Assembly (NCBI GenBank): GCA_031002005.1
Contig: CM061914.1
Location: 14,370,148-14,434,147 of the forward strand
Origin: Vandiemenella viatica
Taxonomy: Eukaryota; Arthropoda; Insecta; Orthoptera; Morabidae
Direction: 5' to 3'
Length of the DNA stretch: 64,000 nt
Below, piece after piece: positions 1 to 10,580 of this stretch. Numbering within the stretch: the stretch's first letter is position 1; every line of letters begins with the position of its first letter. The notes under the pieces are model-generated. The model was not told where the DNA came from. It saw nothing but the letters and a program-made list of their open reading frames with translations, and did not search any database. The position numbers were made by a program, and so were the translations under genes.

Positions 1-505
1 AGTGTAGTATGGGACCCTCATTTTATGTATCAAATACAGGAGAGGGTGCAAAAAAGGGCTGCTAGATTTGTTTCTGGAAATTATCGCAGAATGCAATCAG
101 TGACGGATATGATAAAGGAGCTGGAATGGGATTCATTGCAAGACAGGAGGAGGATGAGGAGGGTAATGGGAGTGTATAGGGCGTATACTGGTGATGAGGC
201 ATGGAAAGATATTGCAATAGGTATGAAAAGTAGTGCATGGAAGGGAAAAGATGACCATGACTACAAGCTGGCACTCGATTTCAGGCACAAGGGTGTGGGA
301 AGATTCTCTTTTTTAGGTAAGGGTATCAGGGATTGAAATGTGTTACCAAGAGAAATGATGAATAATTTTCCAAAAACCATGAAAGAATTTAAAGATAAAA
401 TTTGTAGAGGTTAAATGTAGGTAGGTGCAGGATAGGGGAAAGATTGGTGTGTAGGGAAATTGCCACCGGAGCCTGTGTTCCATTGCAATTAAATTAAATT
501 AAATT
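1..505 (+). mobile_element. CR1-like LINE, 3' end fragment
   Basis: The window opens inside a non-LTR retrotransposon. An ORF at 25-336 carries the conserved C-terminal tail after reverse transcriptase (VQKRAARFVSGNY, then MIKELEWDSLQDRR and VMGVYRAYTGDEAW). The same tail recurs at 5.9, 16.7, 42.6 and 62.4 kb, so it is a repeat family rather than a gene. The copy ends with TTGCCACCGGAGC, CCATTGCAATT and then ATTAA-type repeats; a short 3' microsatellite instead of poly(A) is typical of the CR1 group of the Jockey superfamily. The coding part is short and 5'-truncated by the window edge or by incomplete reverse transcription. Family assignment is from motifs only. Confidence 0.85.
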
Positions 506-779
506 TATACAACTTGAATTCAATTTATAAGTTGCAAGTTTTGTTATAAATCAGCCAAAAGCTATTAATTTAACCTGTAACAGCTAACAGGTAGGACTGT
601 GCATAGTCAAAACAGAGTATTCTGGAAACTTTTGTAGCTTAACATAAGTCTAAGGAAAGGCAACTGACATACACATCAATTAATTAAGACAGCAGGTAGA
701 CTCAACTAACTCACTTAAATCCATAACTCAGGCAAAGCTCTCACATCTTTCCCAAAAGCAAAAACTAGCACAGTTCACT

Positions 780-2615
780 GGCATTCATAGATCAAGACCA
801 TGAGTTACTTGGGGTAGATTTCTGGGGAAATAAAAAAGAAAAAATCAGGGTGTTGTCTGCTTACCACAGTGGAAGAATGACAGATGAAGATGAGGCTCTT
901 GGGGAGAAATTAAATTCATACTCAGATTTCAGAGGTGAGAATAGAATGGTATTTATTGGTGGGGACTTAAATTTACCAGGTGTTAACTGGGAAGGAAATA
1001 AGATTAATAACACCCGGGAACAAAGGTTTGCAAATACCTTAATAAGGGAAGGAGGATTTACACAAGTGGTAGAGCAAATCACTAGGGGACAAAATATTTT
1101 GGATATATTCCTAATAAAGCCCGATGATAACCTTGTGGGGTGTCAAGTAATGGAAGGAATAAGTGATCATGATGCAGTTCTGATGGATATTAGAGGATTC
1201 AGTGAACCAGCAGCCAAAACTGACGGAGGTAATAGGTACAATTATAAAAAGGCACAGATTTCAAATTTGAAGCGATATTTCAGAGAACGTTTCAGCAAAT
1301 GGAAGGAAGGCACATGTACAGTAGAGTCAAGGTGGGAAGAGTTCAAGGAGATAATAAGAAAGGGGGAAGAAAAATTCATTCAAAAGCAAAAAATAAAGAG
1401 AAGTAGAGAACGTGTGTACTATAATAGGTAAGTGAGGAGGTTAAAGAGGTTGGTACAAAGAGAACATAACAGAGTTAAGAGACAGCAGGGTAGTAGGGAA
1501 TATTTGAAACAACTAAACAGCAAAGAAAGTAGCTAAAGATGGATTTATGAAGAGTATTGTCAGTGCAGGAGGACCACTGACTAATGCATCTAGAAATTTC
1601 TATGGCTATATCAGGAAACTGAGGGGAAGGGAGGGTGTAGAATGCTCATAGATAAGGATGGAGAAGTAGTTACTGGGAATTTGAAAAAGGCAGAGATTTT
1701 AAGTAACTGGTTTAGTGAGAGCATTAGGGACAATGAATCAGAAACGGGAAGGTCTAATTCGGAGAAAGAGCTAAACAACACGATTAGAAATGAAGATAGT
1801 AAAAAATTTGAAATTCATCCTGAAGAAAACATGAAGGAAATAAGCAAGCCGAAAACACATAAGGGGGCTGGTGCCAATAATATTACTACAGATATTTTAA
1901 AGATAGCCGGGTTTGACATTGTACCTTATCTTGAAATATTATTTAAATTGAGTCTGGATACTTGCTGCTTACCACAAGGCTGGAAAAGTGCGATAGTAGT
2001 ACCGGTACATAAAGGAGGGGTGAGAAATAGACTCGAAAATTACAGGCCAATAAGTTTGACTTCAGTTGTAGGTAAATTAATGGAATGATTGATATGCAAC
2101 CACATCAGGAAAATATGTGAGGAATGTAAGTGGTTTTCAAGTAGGCAACATGGGTTAAGGCAAGGATATTCTTGCGAATCTCAGTTGGTGGGATATATGC
2201 AAGATATTTCAGATGAAATGGACAAGGGAGGCCAAATTGATAGTGTAGCACTAGATCTTTCAAAGGCGTTTGACAGAGTAAGCCATAAAATGGTAGTACA
2301 TAAGGTAAAAACCATTTGAGTGGATGAGAAAGTGATTTGCTGGGTAGAAGAATTTTTAAAACGTAGAAATCAGAAAGTTAGGGTAGGTAATGCGGTATCA
2401 AAGGAAGTGGAAGTAAAAATGGGAGTGCCGCAGGGTAGCATATTGGGACCATTGCTATTCATTATTCTAATGAATAATTGTGTTGGTTGTTTACTATCTG
2501 AAATTAGATTGTTTATAGATGACATAATGCTGTATAAAAGAATCAAAACGATAGAGGACTGTAAACAGTTCAGGGTGATCTGGACAGGATATCTAGTTGG
2601 ATTTGGTAAACATGG
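780..2615 (+). mobile_element. CR1-like LINE, 5' portion (endonuclease and RT), split by an LTR element
   Basis: This is the longest copy of the LINE family, starting inside the endonuclease. The AP-type endonuclease part (850-1431) shows GGDLNLPGVNW and SDHDAVLMD, the metal and catalytic motifs of the EEP fold. The RT part (1642-2615) shows NYRPISLTSV, ALDLSKAFDRVSH, GVPQGSILGPLLF and FIDDIMLYK, where the usual FADD has become FIDD. All four ORF pieces share frame 1 but are broken by stops at 1429-1431, 2086-2088 and 2317-2319, plus probable shifts between 1431 and 1642. It is therefore a dead copy. At 2615 the LINE is interrupted by the gypsy element and resumes at 5534. Confidence 0.9.
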
Positions 2616-2959
2616 TGTAGCTATTTTAAAATTTATTATCTTCTTGTATCATGTATTCTTGAATCTCGACGAAGAAATTAACTACCAGACATTTGGTAGA
2701 TCCGAAGATTGCAGGTTTATTTATTTGATAAGGTAGGAAAATTGTTTATAATTACAATACATTTAATAAAGATTATCACTTAAGAAATCACGTCTAAAGC
2801 GGATCAACATTTTAACTACAATCAACACGCCATGCATCATCAGCGATAATCCTACTATATCTGTACTTCAGAGAGCTTACATAACCAACGTATCCATAGA
2901 TGTAAATTCTATTACCTTAAATAAAATTACTATAAAGGCATTATGCCTGTTCTGTTACA
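2616..2959 (-). repeat. LTR (3' LTR of the gypsy element)
   Basis: This 344-bp direct repeat runs from TGTAGCTATTTT to TGTTACA on the + strand. It matches 5191-5533 with, as far as I can see, only a one-base length difference (a T run near 2811). Such similarity points to a recent insertion. Confidence 0.93.
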
Positions 2960-3268
2960 CTCCCACCGATGGAACCAGGCGGAAGTTGGCATTGACAAAG
3001 CCCCGACTTCCGTCGCCAGGTAACCCTTAAACTAAGATTGAAATGATTATACATATCAGACTATGAAATGACTTATGAAATACAAAAAAATTTGGCTGGC
3101 AGCCACTCGACTACTCTTATGTTAATAACAATAATTTTTAACATTATTGCACAAACCTTGAAGTCACATATAAATGGAGAAGAAATACAATGGAACATTA
3201 AAACAAAACAAAGAAGAAGACAATCAAACACCACTCGTTGAACAAAAGTTGATATTGATCTTCATAGT

Positions 3269-3313
<45 letters not shown>

Positions 3314-3547
3314 TCCCCCAATTGCACACCTTGCCACAGGGGTACAACGGCTAACACTTCACCTACGAAACACAACATGACATGAGTTATTATTATTATT
3401 AATTGTTTTTCACATTGGTCCTATTACTTTGCCTATGTCGAAGCTGAACTTCTAATCGTAAGTTAAAAACAAAATACCTCCTTTTGGACCCTAATGGCCT
3501 CAGAAAAGTGAGAAAGGTGGAGGATTTGTCTGCATATAAATGCACTT
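2960..3547. repeat. Element-internal non-coding DNA with a 43-bp T tract
   Basis: Between the left LTR and the integrase stop lies non-coding DNA with an uninterrupted run of T at 3270-3312. On the element's own strand this is a poly(A) run, perhaps the tail of a small retroposon inserted here. I could not identify that insert. The short ORF at 3174-3380 is mostly the T run read as phenylalanine. Confidence 0.5.
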
Positions 3548-4699
3548 TCAATCAGTGCCTGACCCCGCACTCCCATCCAATTCGATACTTTTATAAGGTT
3601 TTAGAGAAACCACATTGAATACTCCTCTTAACCTTCCATCATTCGGGTACTCTAGCGTAAATGAGTTTTCCCTCGGGCTACCCACAACCCTGAATGGACC
3701 CTCATACAAAAATTTGAATTTCTTAATTTCCCCTTTATCACTCGACGATTTAAAGTGTGTCTGCAACAAGACCAAGTCTCCCTTACTGTACGACACCTTT
3801 TTTCCTTTCTTATCATGTCTCCCTTTTCTCTTCTCTGCCTTCCGACGGAGGTTTTCTTTTGCTAATTCGATACGTTCAGAGTAGTCCACTTCCTTATCCA
3901 CTGGAAACTCGACAAATTGATTGATTATACGTTGAGGTGGCTTCTGGAACATTAGTTCATATGGAACTAGACCAGTGGTGTCATGCGGTACGCAATTCAA
4001 CACATCTTCCGCTTTCTCTATCTGCATCGCCCAGCTCTTATGTTGATCATGACAATATTTTCTGAACCAACAACCAATCTCTCGCATGGCTCGTTCCACA
4101 ATATTTCCCTGAGGGTGATAATATGATGTTTTTAACACCTCGATACCCGCATTCTTGAGCCGCTCTGTCCATTTCGGGCTACTAAACTGGGGAGCATTGT
4201 CAGACAATACCTTCTTTGGTTTACCCACTTGTGGTATATACTCCTCTATAATCTTTTTAGCTAACACCTTAGCTGAAGCTTTCTTGACTGGGTATAGTTT
4301 TAAGTACTTGGAAAATGCGTCCATGACGACCAATATCTGAGTTACACCACCTCTTGACATGGGGAGTGGCCCAAACACATCGACCGCAACTAATTCCCTA
4401 ACGTCATTGGGTAATATGTTTTTCATCTCTCCCATCCGAGCGACATTATCTATTTTAACTCTTTGACAAAGGTCACAGGTAGACAATAGTTTACTAACTC
4501 TCCTGGCCATATTACTAAAGTAACAGCTCTCTTGCAAGATTCGGCAGCATTTGCTAGGGCCATAATGTCCATAGCTAGTATGATGTTGCCTTATAAATAG
4601 TTCGATACAATCCTCCGGCAAACATAACTTCCATTCGTCTTCTTTCTGGGGGTTACGCCTAAAAATGACCCCTTTATGAAGGCAGTAATATTTTTCCAA
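3548..4699 (-). CDS. Retrotransposon integrase (Ty3/gypsy pol C-terminal fragment)
   Basis: A 383-residue open frame carries the C-terminal part of a gypsy polyprotein, which inserts the element's cDNA into the genome. The zinc-binding region has H39/H40 and H45 followed by C75 and C78 in CDLC. The catalytic triad is D107 (VAVDVFG), D167 (LSDNAPQF) and E202 (NIVERAMRE), the usual retroviral-type DDE arrangement. A GPF-type C-terminal module (YEGPFRVVG) and a chromatin-side tail follow. The frame is uninterrupted. The listed Met may not be a true start, because the frame runs on upstream and the protein normally comes from a larger polyprotein. No RT or RNase H is attached, so it is an orphan fragment. 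Confidence 0.92.
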   Translation of the reverse strand: MEKYYCLHKGVIFRRNPQKEDEWKLCLPEDCIELFIRQHHTSYGHYGPSKCCRILQESCYFSNMARRVSKLLSTCDLCQRVKIDNVARMGEMKNILPNDVRELVAVDVFGPLPMSRGGVTQILVVMDAFSKYLKLYPVKKASAKVLAKKIIEEYIPQVGKPKKVLSDNAPQFSSPKWTERLKNAGIEVLKTSYYHPQGNIVERAMREIGCWFRKYCHDQHKSWAMQIEKAEDVLNCVPHDTTGLVPYELMFQKPPQRIINQFVEFPVDKEVDYSERIELAKENLRRKAEKRKGRHDKKGKKVSYSKGDLVLLQTHFKSSSDKGEIKKFKFLYEGPFRVVGSPRENSFTLEYPNDGRLRGVFNVVSLKPYKSIELDGSAGSGTD

Positions 4700-5190
4700 T
4701 ATTAACTCAAACTGACTTTTACTCGTGAAGAAAATAATTTTTTTTTTTTTCTTTATGAAAATTAATTTTTCTCAATGCAAATTTTCATATGAAAATTTTC
4801 TCATGTCAGTTTGTGTTTCTTACAAAGATAAAAAAATTTGGCACTTTCCTTTTGAATAGAACTGCTAGCTTCTAGGACTGCGTCCCGCTCTGCAATGCCG
4901 CCCCTTGCAGTCTCCCGTAAATGAAGTTGGTTCTCCGCGTCGGTCGTATCGCTCCCGCTGCTGGTGTTATTTATGCGCCGTTCTGGATAATACTGAGCGG
5001 ATCGGCTCTCCTCGGGAATCGTCGGCTCAATTCGGTTGTCGCGTTCCGGTGGTAATGGCTGCTCGCTTGTTAATTATTGTTACTTTATGTAATTCACTTT
5101 TCCTACCTTTTGTTTCAGTGTGTGTCCGTGGTTAATTATGCTTTTAATTAATCCCACTTCAAAACACACTGTCCTGTCGCGGTATTGCCA

Positions 5191-5533
5191 TGTAGCTATT
5201 TTAAAATTTATTATCTTCTTGTATCATGTATTCTTGAATCTCGACGAAGAAATTAACTACCAGACATTTGGTAGATCCGAAGATTGCAGGTTTATTTATT
5301 TGATAAGGTAGGAAAATTGTTTATAATTACAATACATTTAATAAAGATTATCACTTAAGAAATCACGTCTAAAGCGGATCAACATTTAACTACAATCAAC
5401 ACGCCATGCATCATCAGCGATAATCCTACTATATCTGTACTTCAGAGAGCTTACATAACCAACGTATCCATAGATGTAAATTCTATTACCTTAAATAAAA
5501 TTACTATAAAGGCATTATGCCTGTTCTGTTACA
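5191..5533 (-). repeat. LTR (5' LTR of the gypsy element)
   Basis: This is the 343-bp partner of 2616-2959, beginning TGTAGCTATT and ending TGTTACA on the + strand. The ATGG target duplication follows at once. The primer-binding-like sequence lies just left of it, at 5171-5190 on the minus strand. Confidence 0.93.
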
Positions 5534-6330
5534 ATGGGATGAAGATAAATGCAAAGAAGAGTCAGCTAATTAGATACACAAATAAAAAACAAAATTTTAA
5601 TTATTAATTATGGTGGGGGAAGAATTGCTTGCTGAAGACTTGAAATGTAAATATCTTGGCATTACATTTGATAACAAGCTTAACTGGGCAGGACACATTG
5701 GAGAGGTGGTAGGAAAATGTTTCAAAATCCTGCACTTGTTGGAGAGAGTGATGCACGAGAGAAGTAAAGGAATTGGGTTACAAAACTTAGGTCAGGCCAT
5801 TGCTCGAATATGGTAGTGTAGTATGGAACCACATTTTGAGTATCAAATACAGGAGTTGGAGAAGGTGCCAAGAAGGGCTGCTAGATTTGTTTCTGGAAAT
5901 TATCGCAGAATGTAATCAGTGACACATATGATAAAGGAGCTGGAATGGGATTCATTGCAAGACAGGAGGAGGATGAGGAGGGTAATGGGAGTGTACAGGG
6001 CGTATACTGGTGATGAGGCATTGAAAGATATTGCAGTAGGTATGAAAAGCAGTTCATGGAAGGGAAAAGATGACCATGACCACAAGCTGGCAATCGATTT
6101 CTGGCACAAGGGTGTGGGAAGATTTTCTTTTTTAGGGTATCAAGGATTGGAATGAGTTACCAAGGGGAATGATGAATAACCTACCGAAAACGTTAAAAGA
6201 ATTTAAAGTTAAAATTTGTAGTTGGCAAATGTAGTGAGTGAAGGATAGCGGGGAGTTGGGAGTGTAGGGAAATTGCCACTGGAGCGTGTGCTCCATTGCA
6301 ATTAATTAATTAAATAAAATAAAAAACATA
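5534..6330 (+). mobile_element. CR1-like LINE, 3' portion after the LTR insertion
   Basis: Downstream of the gypsy element the LINE continues with coding for GMKINAKKSQLIRYTNK, then LKCKYLGITFDNKLNWAGHI (5610-5816) and the family tail at 5919-6155. Compared with the copy at 42.3 kb, the reading picks up at the codons reached at 2611, which shows one LINE split in two. The tail ends in a GCTCCATTGCAATT motif followed by an AATTA/AAATA-rich run near 6300-6330. Stops and small indels interrupt the reading frame. Confidence 0.88.
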
Positions 6331-6925
6331 ATGAAAACCTCAGAAAATCACTTTAGTTCGTGGTAATATTTGAAGTAGCTCACTTTCGACTACTAAATAA
6401 ATGATGACGGTGTATAGTATGAAAGTTTTTACAAGTACCAGACACTCCGGAAATTCTATCACCTGCATGTTGGCTATGGTGATGTTCTTATGAAAACATG
6501 GCACACATGTCCTGCTTCAGCCAAATACTGCCGGAAACTGTCTCCACAGGGAAACGCGGGTTTCCTATTTATAGTCTTGGCTAATCTTGAGCTGGACCTA
6601 TCCAGACCATTGGGTTAAACCCGCAGGCAAATATTATTCTCCTGTGAGTTACAAATATCCCGTTTTTCCCTGGTACACTATTTTTAATCGCATCTTCCAA
6701 AACTTTAGTATCTTATAGTCTGATTTATTTCCAATCTTTTAAGTAATTACATATTTTTTGTAACTATTCTCATTTAAAACTTATTAATTCATCAAGTTAT
6801 TCATTGTTATGACTTTAAATCTCAAATTACCTTTAAAGTGTTATATTATTATTATTGAATGAATTTTTCTCTTTTATTTAAGCATACTTTGATCTTGTAG
6901 GATCGTAATTTTTCACGGCGTTGAA
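6331..6925. other. AT-rich DNA without recognised features
   Basis: I see no coding or repeat signal between the LINE tail and the hairpin repeat. Confidence 0.5.
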
Positions 6926-7102
6926 TATTAATTTATTTTTCTCCGGCTTCCAGCCGTGTTAAGATGTCACATTTGCGGGACGTTTCAAAGGCGTTAATCA
7001 TTGACATTTGGTTGAGAATGAAGGCAGAGAAGGACGCCTTCGAAACTTCCCGCAAATGTGACATCTTATCACGGCTGGAAGCCAGAGAAAAATATATTAA
7101 TA
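6926..7102. repeat. Hairpin (foldback) repeat with 69-nt arms
   Basis: The arms 6926-6994 and 7034-7102 are reverse complements with a few mismatches, around a 39-nt spacer. Both arms include GCTTCCAGCCGTG and GATGTCACATTTGCGGGA. The right arm reads GAAGGACGCCTTCGAAAC, a small stem followed by GAAA. This resembles the stem II-GAAA half of a hammerhead core, but the preceding CTGANGA is not intact. The short ORF 6964-7155 is only this palindrome translated. It may be an inverted dimer of a short non-autonomous element like those at 12.3 and 39.5 kb, though no clean target duplication is visible. Confidence 0.8.
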
Positions 7103-7839
7103 CTTTCATCTTCCTAGCTCTTTTATCAAAAAATTCAAATTCTTTACTTTACTAAAAAAACATATTTGGAAATTACTTATCAACCCAAATTTTATTCAGA
7201 ATGCATGTAACTATGCTGACAACATACTATGCTATTGAAACTTGGAAGAACTCTTTTTATTTGTTGCCAATAAAAAAAAAAAAATATTTTGTTTGTTCCA
7301 TGCACATAGCTAAATACAACTGGAAATATGTCTTTAAAGAAAATTTTAAACCTAGTCATATTACACCTCAAACTGATCATCATCTTATTTTTTATTAGTG
7401 AACATGGAGACAACAAGCGGGGATAACATAAAAATTTAGCTTTTTATGTTTCTTTACAAAAGTAGGTTAGATTCTAACTAAAAAGTGTTTTATAATTAGG
7501 AAAATAGTTATAAAAGTTTTCTTCTTTACAGATTATATGTAATAGGCCTACTACTAAATGGTTTAGGGAAGATAATAGATATAAGAAATGTAACCTACTA
7601 CCTATCAGCTATTACAGGTTAAGTTAACAGCTTAGCAGCTGATTTTCAGGAAACCATGCATCCAATGTGTCCAATTTAGTAGTATAAACTTTATCAGTAA
7701 TGGTCAGAGATTCAAGTAATCTGTATATATCCCCCAAGTGCAGATTAACTTGACATATTTTTAAATAAGACTTAAACTTATATTATTTGCCATATTTGTA
7801 ATTCATATAATTTCAGGAATAGGCAATCTCCACATGAGG
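7103..7839. other. AT-rich DNA without recognised features
   Basis: The ORFs at 7192-7416 and 7201-7398 overlap on opposite strands, have no recognisable domain and look like chance frames in AT-rich DNA. Confidence 0.5.
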
Positions 7840-8020
7840 AAACTAGTTTATTTTGCTCATTTTCACTCCTTAATGTCATATGCAATTGTACTCATAGAGA
7901 CAAAGTATTCAGGCCCCAAAAGCAAGAAATAAGAATTATGTATGGGGTTAGCAGTGAAACTGTATGCAGGGAGCTGTTCAAGGACTTAGGAATTTTAACA
8001 TTGGTGGCCAAGTCCATGGT
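7840..8020 (+). mobile_element. Non-LTR retrotransposon remnant (post-RT tail)
   Basis: A frame on the + strand reads RPQKQEIRIMYGVSSETVC followed by RELFKDLGILTL. This matches the insect CR1/Jockey-type tail in which an RAIRIIYG-like motif precedes SCR-LFKELGILTL. The remnant is about 180 bp, has no start and soon runs into stops. It differs from the family at 1-505. Confidence 0.7.
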
Positions 8021-8149
8021 AGTCACAAATAATACTCCAGTACCTGGATGACTGATCTTCACTCACATTTCTGTTCTGTATGCAAGATTGTAAGTAAGGT
8101 TTGATTAAAGTTAAATATTTTTCTAGGAGATTTAGAAGTGAACAGTTCC

Positions 8150-8345
8150 TTACTCTAACCCAGAGAAGTTAAATAACACCAATAGGCTTACTGGTACCTG
8201 AAACATCTACAAGATTATTTTAGATCTGTTTTATTTTTATTTTATTTTTTTTGTTGAAAAATCATGTTACAAATTTGAAAAATGAAATGTTATCTACAAA
8301 TGAAATTTCATCCAAATCGCCAGAGCCTTTTCCAAAATCGTCTGG
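8150..8345 (+). repeat. Diverged dispersed repeat, copy 1
   Basis: This block shares ACTGGTACCTGAAA, AAAATCATGTT, AAATGTTATCTA and GAAATTTCATCCAAATC, in the same order, with 9085-9290. It is non-coding. The ATTTCATCCAAATC-CAGCC wording resembles tails found in several insect repeats, but I cannot name the family. Confidence 0.65.
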
Positions 8346-8374
8346 TTTACCACCTCATAAATTTGTTTTAAATG

Positions 8375-8790
8375 AAAATGTTATTATTATGTTAAATAGA
8401 AATCTTAATGCTAATCAGGATTAATTAACAGTGCAAGATTAGTGGCAATTAGAGAAATATATCATCAGTGCTAAATTTATTCACTCTTATAAAACTATTC
8501 TCATATCTCACATAAAACTCACATTTCCTGATCAATGGTGCCTTTCCAAATGATAAGAAAACAATTCACCAAAAGATTAACCTTCAGTATGAACATTAAT
8601 AAAACACAAGGTCAGACACTTCAAAAGGCAGGATTGTATTTATCAGAACTGTTTTTTTTGTATGGACACCCGTACGTGTCTTTTTCATGAGTTTGTAGTT
8701 TCATTCGTGTTAAAGACACATAGGGTCAAACATTCAATGATGATCACATTTCAGCTGCTAGTATTGTTTCCAAAGAAGTTTTTTTAATAT
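8375..8790 (+). mobile_element. Helitron remnant (PIF1-type helicase C-terminus)
   Basis: A decayed frame reads VPFQMIRKQFTKRLTFSMN, then INKTQGQTLQKAGLYLSEL and LYGHPYVSFS. These match the end of Helitron Rep/helicase proteins, where RQFP-LAFAMTINKAQGQT is followed by HGQLYVACSR. Upstream words such as RNLNAN correspond to the LRNLNP region of the same domain. Stops and substitutions show a dead fragment. Helitrons transpose by rolling circle; no terminal hairpin or CTRR end was found here. Confidence 0.72.
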
Positions 8791-9084
8791 AAAGCAGATT
8801 GAAAAAAGGACATCTGACATATTATTTAAACATCTATTTTAAAAAAAAAATTAAACATGTAGTATTTAATGGCAAAGACTGTTTACAGTAAAAGTGATAT
8901 TTATTGCTACTCTTCAAAATAAAATACCTTTCATTAATAAATAATTGCGTTTACCTATTTTTACATTATTATATTACCATTCAGTGACTAACCACAATAC
9001 TGTTCAGATGGGTCATCTAGTGTACAAAAATGATTCCTTTTAAGATATAAGAGTTCCTTGCTATTACCAAACAGATCTTGACTA

Positions 9085-9290
9085 ACATCAGCCCAGTTTA
9101 CTGGTACCTGAAATGTCTATGAGATGGTGTTAGTGCCGTTTTGAAGATACCAAATACAAGAATTGGTAATTTTTTTGTAAAATCATGTTTTTGCAGGTAA
9201 GACACCTATTTAGGTAAATTTAAAAATTAAAATGTTATCTAAATATGAAATTTCATCCAAATCATTACAGCCATTTCTGAGATCCCAAAT
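9085..9290 (+). repeat. Diverged dispersed repeat, copy 2
   Basis: This is the second copy of the repeat at 8150-8345, in the same orientation with scattered substitutions and indels. It ends just before a short AT dinucleotide run at 9289-9300. The two copies bracket the Helitron remnant, so they may belong to the same element or to a local duplication. Confidence 0.65.
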
Positions 9291-10189
9291 ATATATATAT
9301 AGTTATCAGGAAATAATGGGAGCTAAGTAGAGAATGGATTTACAAAAAAAAGGAAAGTGAAATGAACCACCACTTACCTTAGATGATGGTTTCATGGTGT
9401 GAACACATTTAAAAAATCCACAATAACAGGAAACACATTGAATAGTTTGGGTCTTGGCCCTTTGTGAACAGGAGAACATTATGGAGGGAGAGTTGTGTAC
9501 GATACTGACTCATACAATGACTGTTATTCAGGAACATGGTGGAGGTAGATTCAAACAGAGGACAGCGAGAGGGGGACAGCAAATTAGAGCTAGTACCTGA
9601 GCAATGCAAAATGTTGTAAAATGAGCAGAATAATACATTAAAATTTTCATAACATAAATCTTTTGCTTACTCATATTAGTCATCTGCACAATCAAATACA
9701 ATTTTATTTTCAATCATCAAGCCTGACTATATTTCTTTACAATACATAATAACCTTTACTTCTATCTAAATTTTTATAATTTTTGGATTGTTAGGAAACA
9801 AAGGCTCAATAAAGTAGATACATTAAACATTTGGATAATAACCACTGCATACCAAAAATAAATAATGGTGTGGCGTAAAAAATCATGGAAATACATGTAC
9901 CCACATAAAGCATCAAAATTTTTTGATCGTAGTCCTCCTCACCAACAGAAAGAGTTAGCTGGCAGGTAACTGGTGGTATAGAGTAGGCTAGTATAGGCTA
10001 GTGGCGGGGAAAAACTAATATGGCAGGAAGCGTGGATAGGACCCGAAAGGTGTAAATCTGAAAATTGTGAAACATATCATGGACATACAGAAGAAGTGGG
10101 CAGAAAATATTAATCAGTAAAATTTTCTTTTTTTATAAATATAAATATAACAAAACACAAAGTTTTTAAGATATTACACATTGCTCAAA
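9291..10189. other. AT-rich DNA without recognised features
   Basis: Two short minus-strand ORFs (9409-9609 and 9528-9713) overlap and show no recognisable domain. I see no repeat here beyond simple AT-rich sequence. Confidence 0.5.
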
Positions 10190-10580
10190 GATCAGTTCTG
10201 TTGAGTTTTGGCTCTGTGTGAAGAGATAGAGTAGGTGAGCAATGGCTTGAAAAGAAGTAATATTATCAGCTGGCTCTCTGCTGCCCAGTTTATGCTGGTA
10301 CACCAGTTCCTACCTTCTAAGTTCAAAGATGTTGCTTCTGTCTGAGAAGAATTTGATGGCACAGAAAATGAAGCAAGAATTGAAATTGTTGGTATCATCC
10401 ATGGTGGCAAGATAAGATAATGGGTGGCTAGGGTTCTGGATACATATCACTTTTTTGTGTCCATTCATTCTGATGGCCAGTGATTTTATGGTATAAACTT
10501 GTATGAAGCTCAGAAATAATTGAAGGTTATGTAAGACAACAGGCTTTGCCTTGGGGTGAGGCAAAACGGTTTGTCTCAAC
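10190..10580 (-). mobile_element. Penelope-like element remnant (GIY-YIG endonuclease end)
   Basis: On the minus strand, SLAIRMNGHKKVICIQNPS, NNFNSCFIFCAIKFFSD and NIFELRR align with the PLE C-terminus at 61.0 kb (LSVRMNGHRQTVHTRN, NNLNDCFTVRAVRVFPD and TAAELRRWELAYQ). The frame is shifted near 10310-10330 and interrupted by stops, so this is an old copy. PLE proteins join a reverse transcriptase to this GIY-YIG nuclease. Confidence 0.78.

Larger units (their letters stand above)
2616..5533 (-). mobile_element. Ty3/gypsy-type LTR retrotransposon, internally deleted
   Basis: Two near-identical LTRs (2616-2959 and 5191-5533) flank 2.2 kb of internal DNA. A 4-bp target duplication, ATGG, lies at 2612-2615 and 5534-5537. 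Each LTR starts TG and ends CA. The element reads on the minus strand: integrase is on that strand, a primer-binding-like TGGCAATACCGCGACAGGAC abuts the inner edge of the right (5') LTR, and a short purine tract GGTGGGAG abuts the left (3') LTR. Only integrase remains; gag, protease, RT and RNase H are missing, so the 4.70-5.19 kb leader is joined directly to the end of pol. It could only move with help from a complete relative. Confidence 0.93.

Noticed and set aside
3174..3380. 68-codon frame with a long Phe run
   Set aside because: It is produced by the 43-bp T tract and is not a plausible protein.
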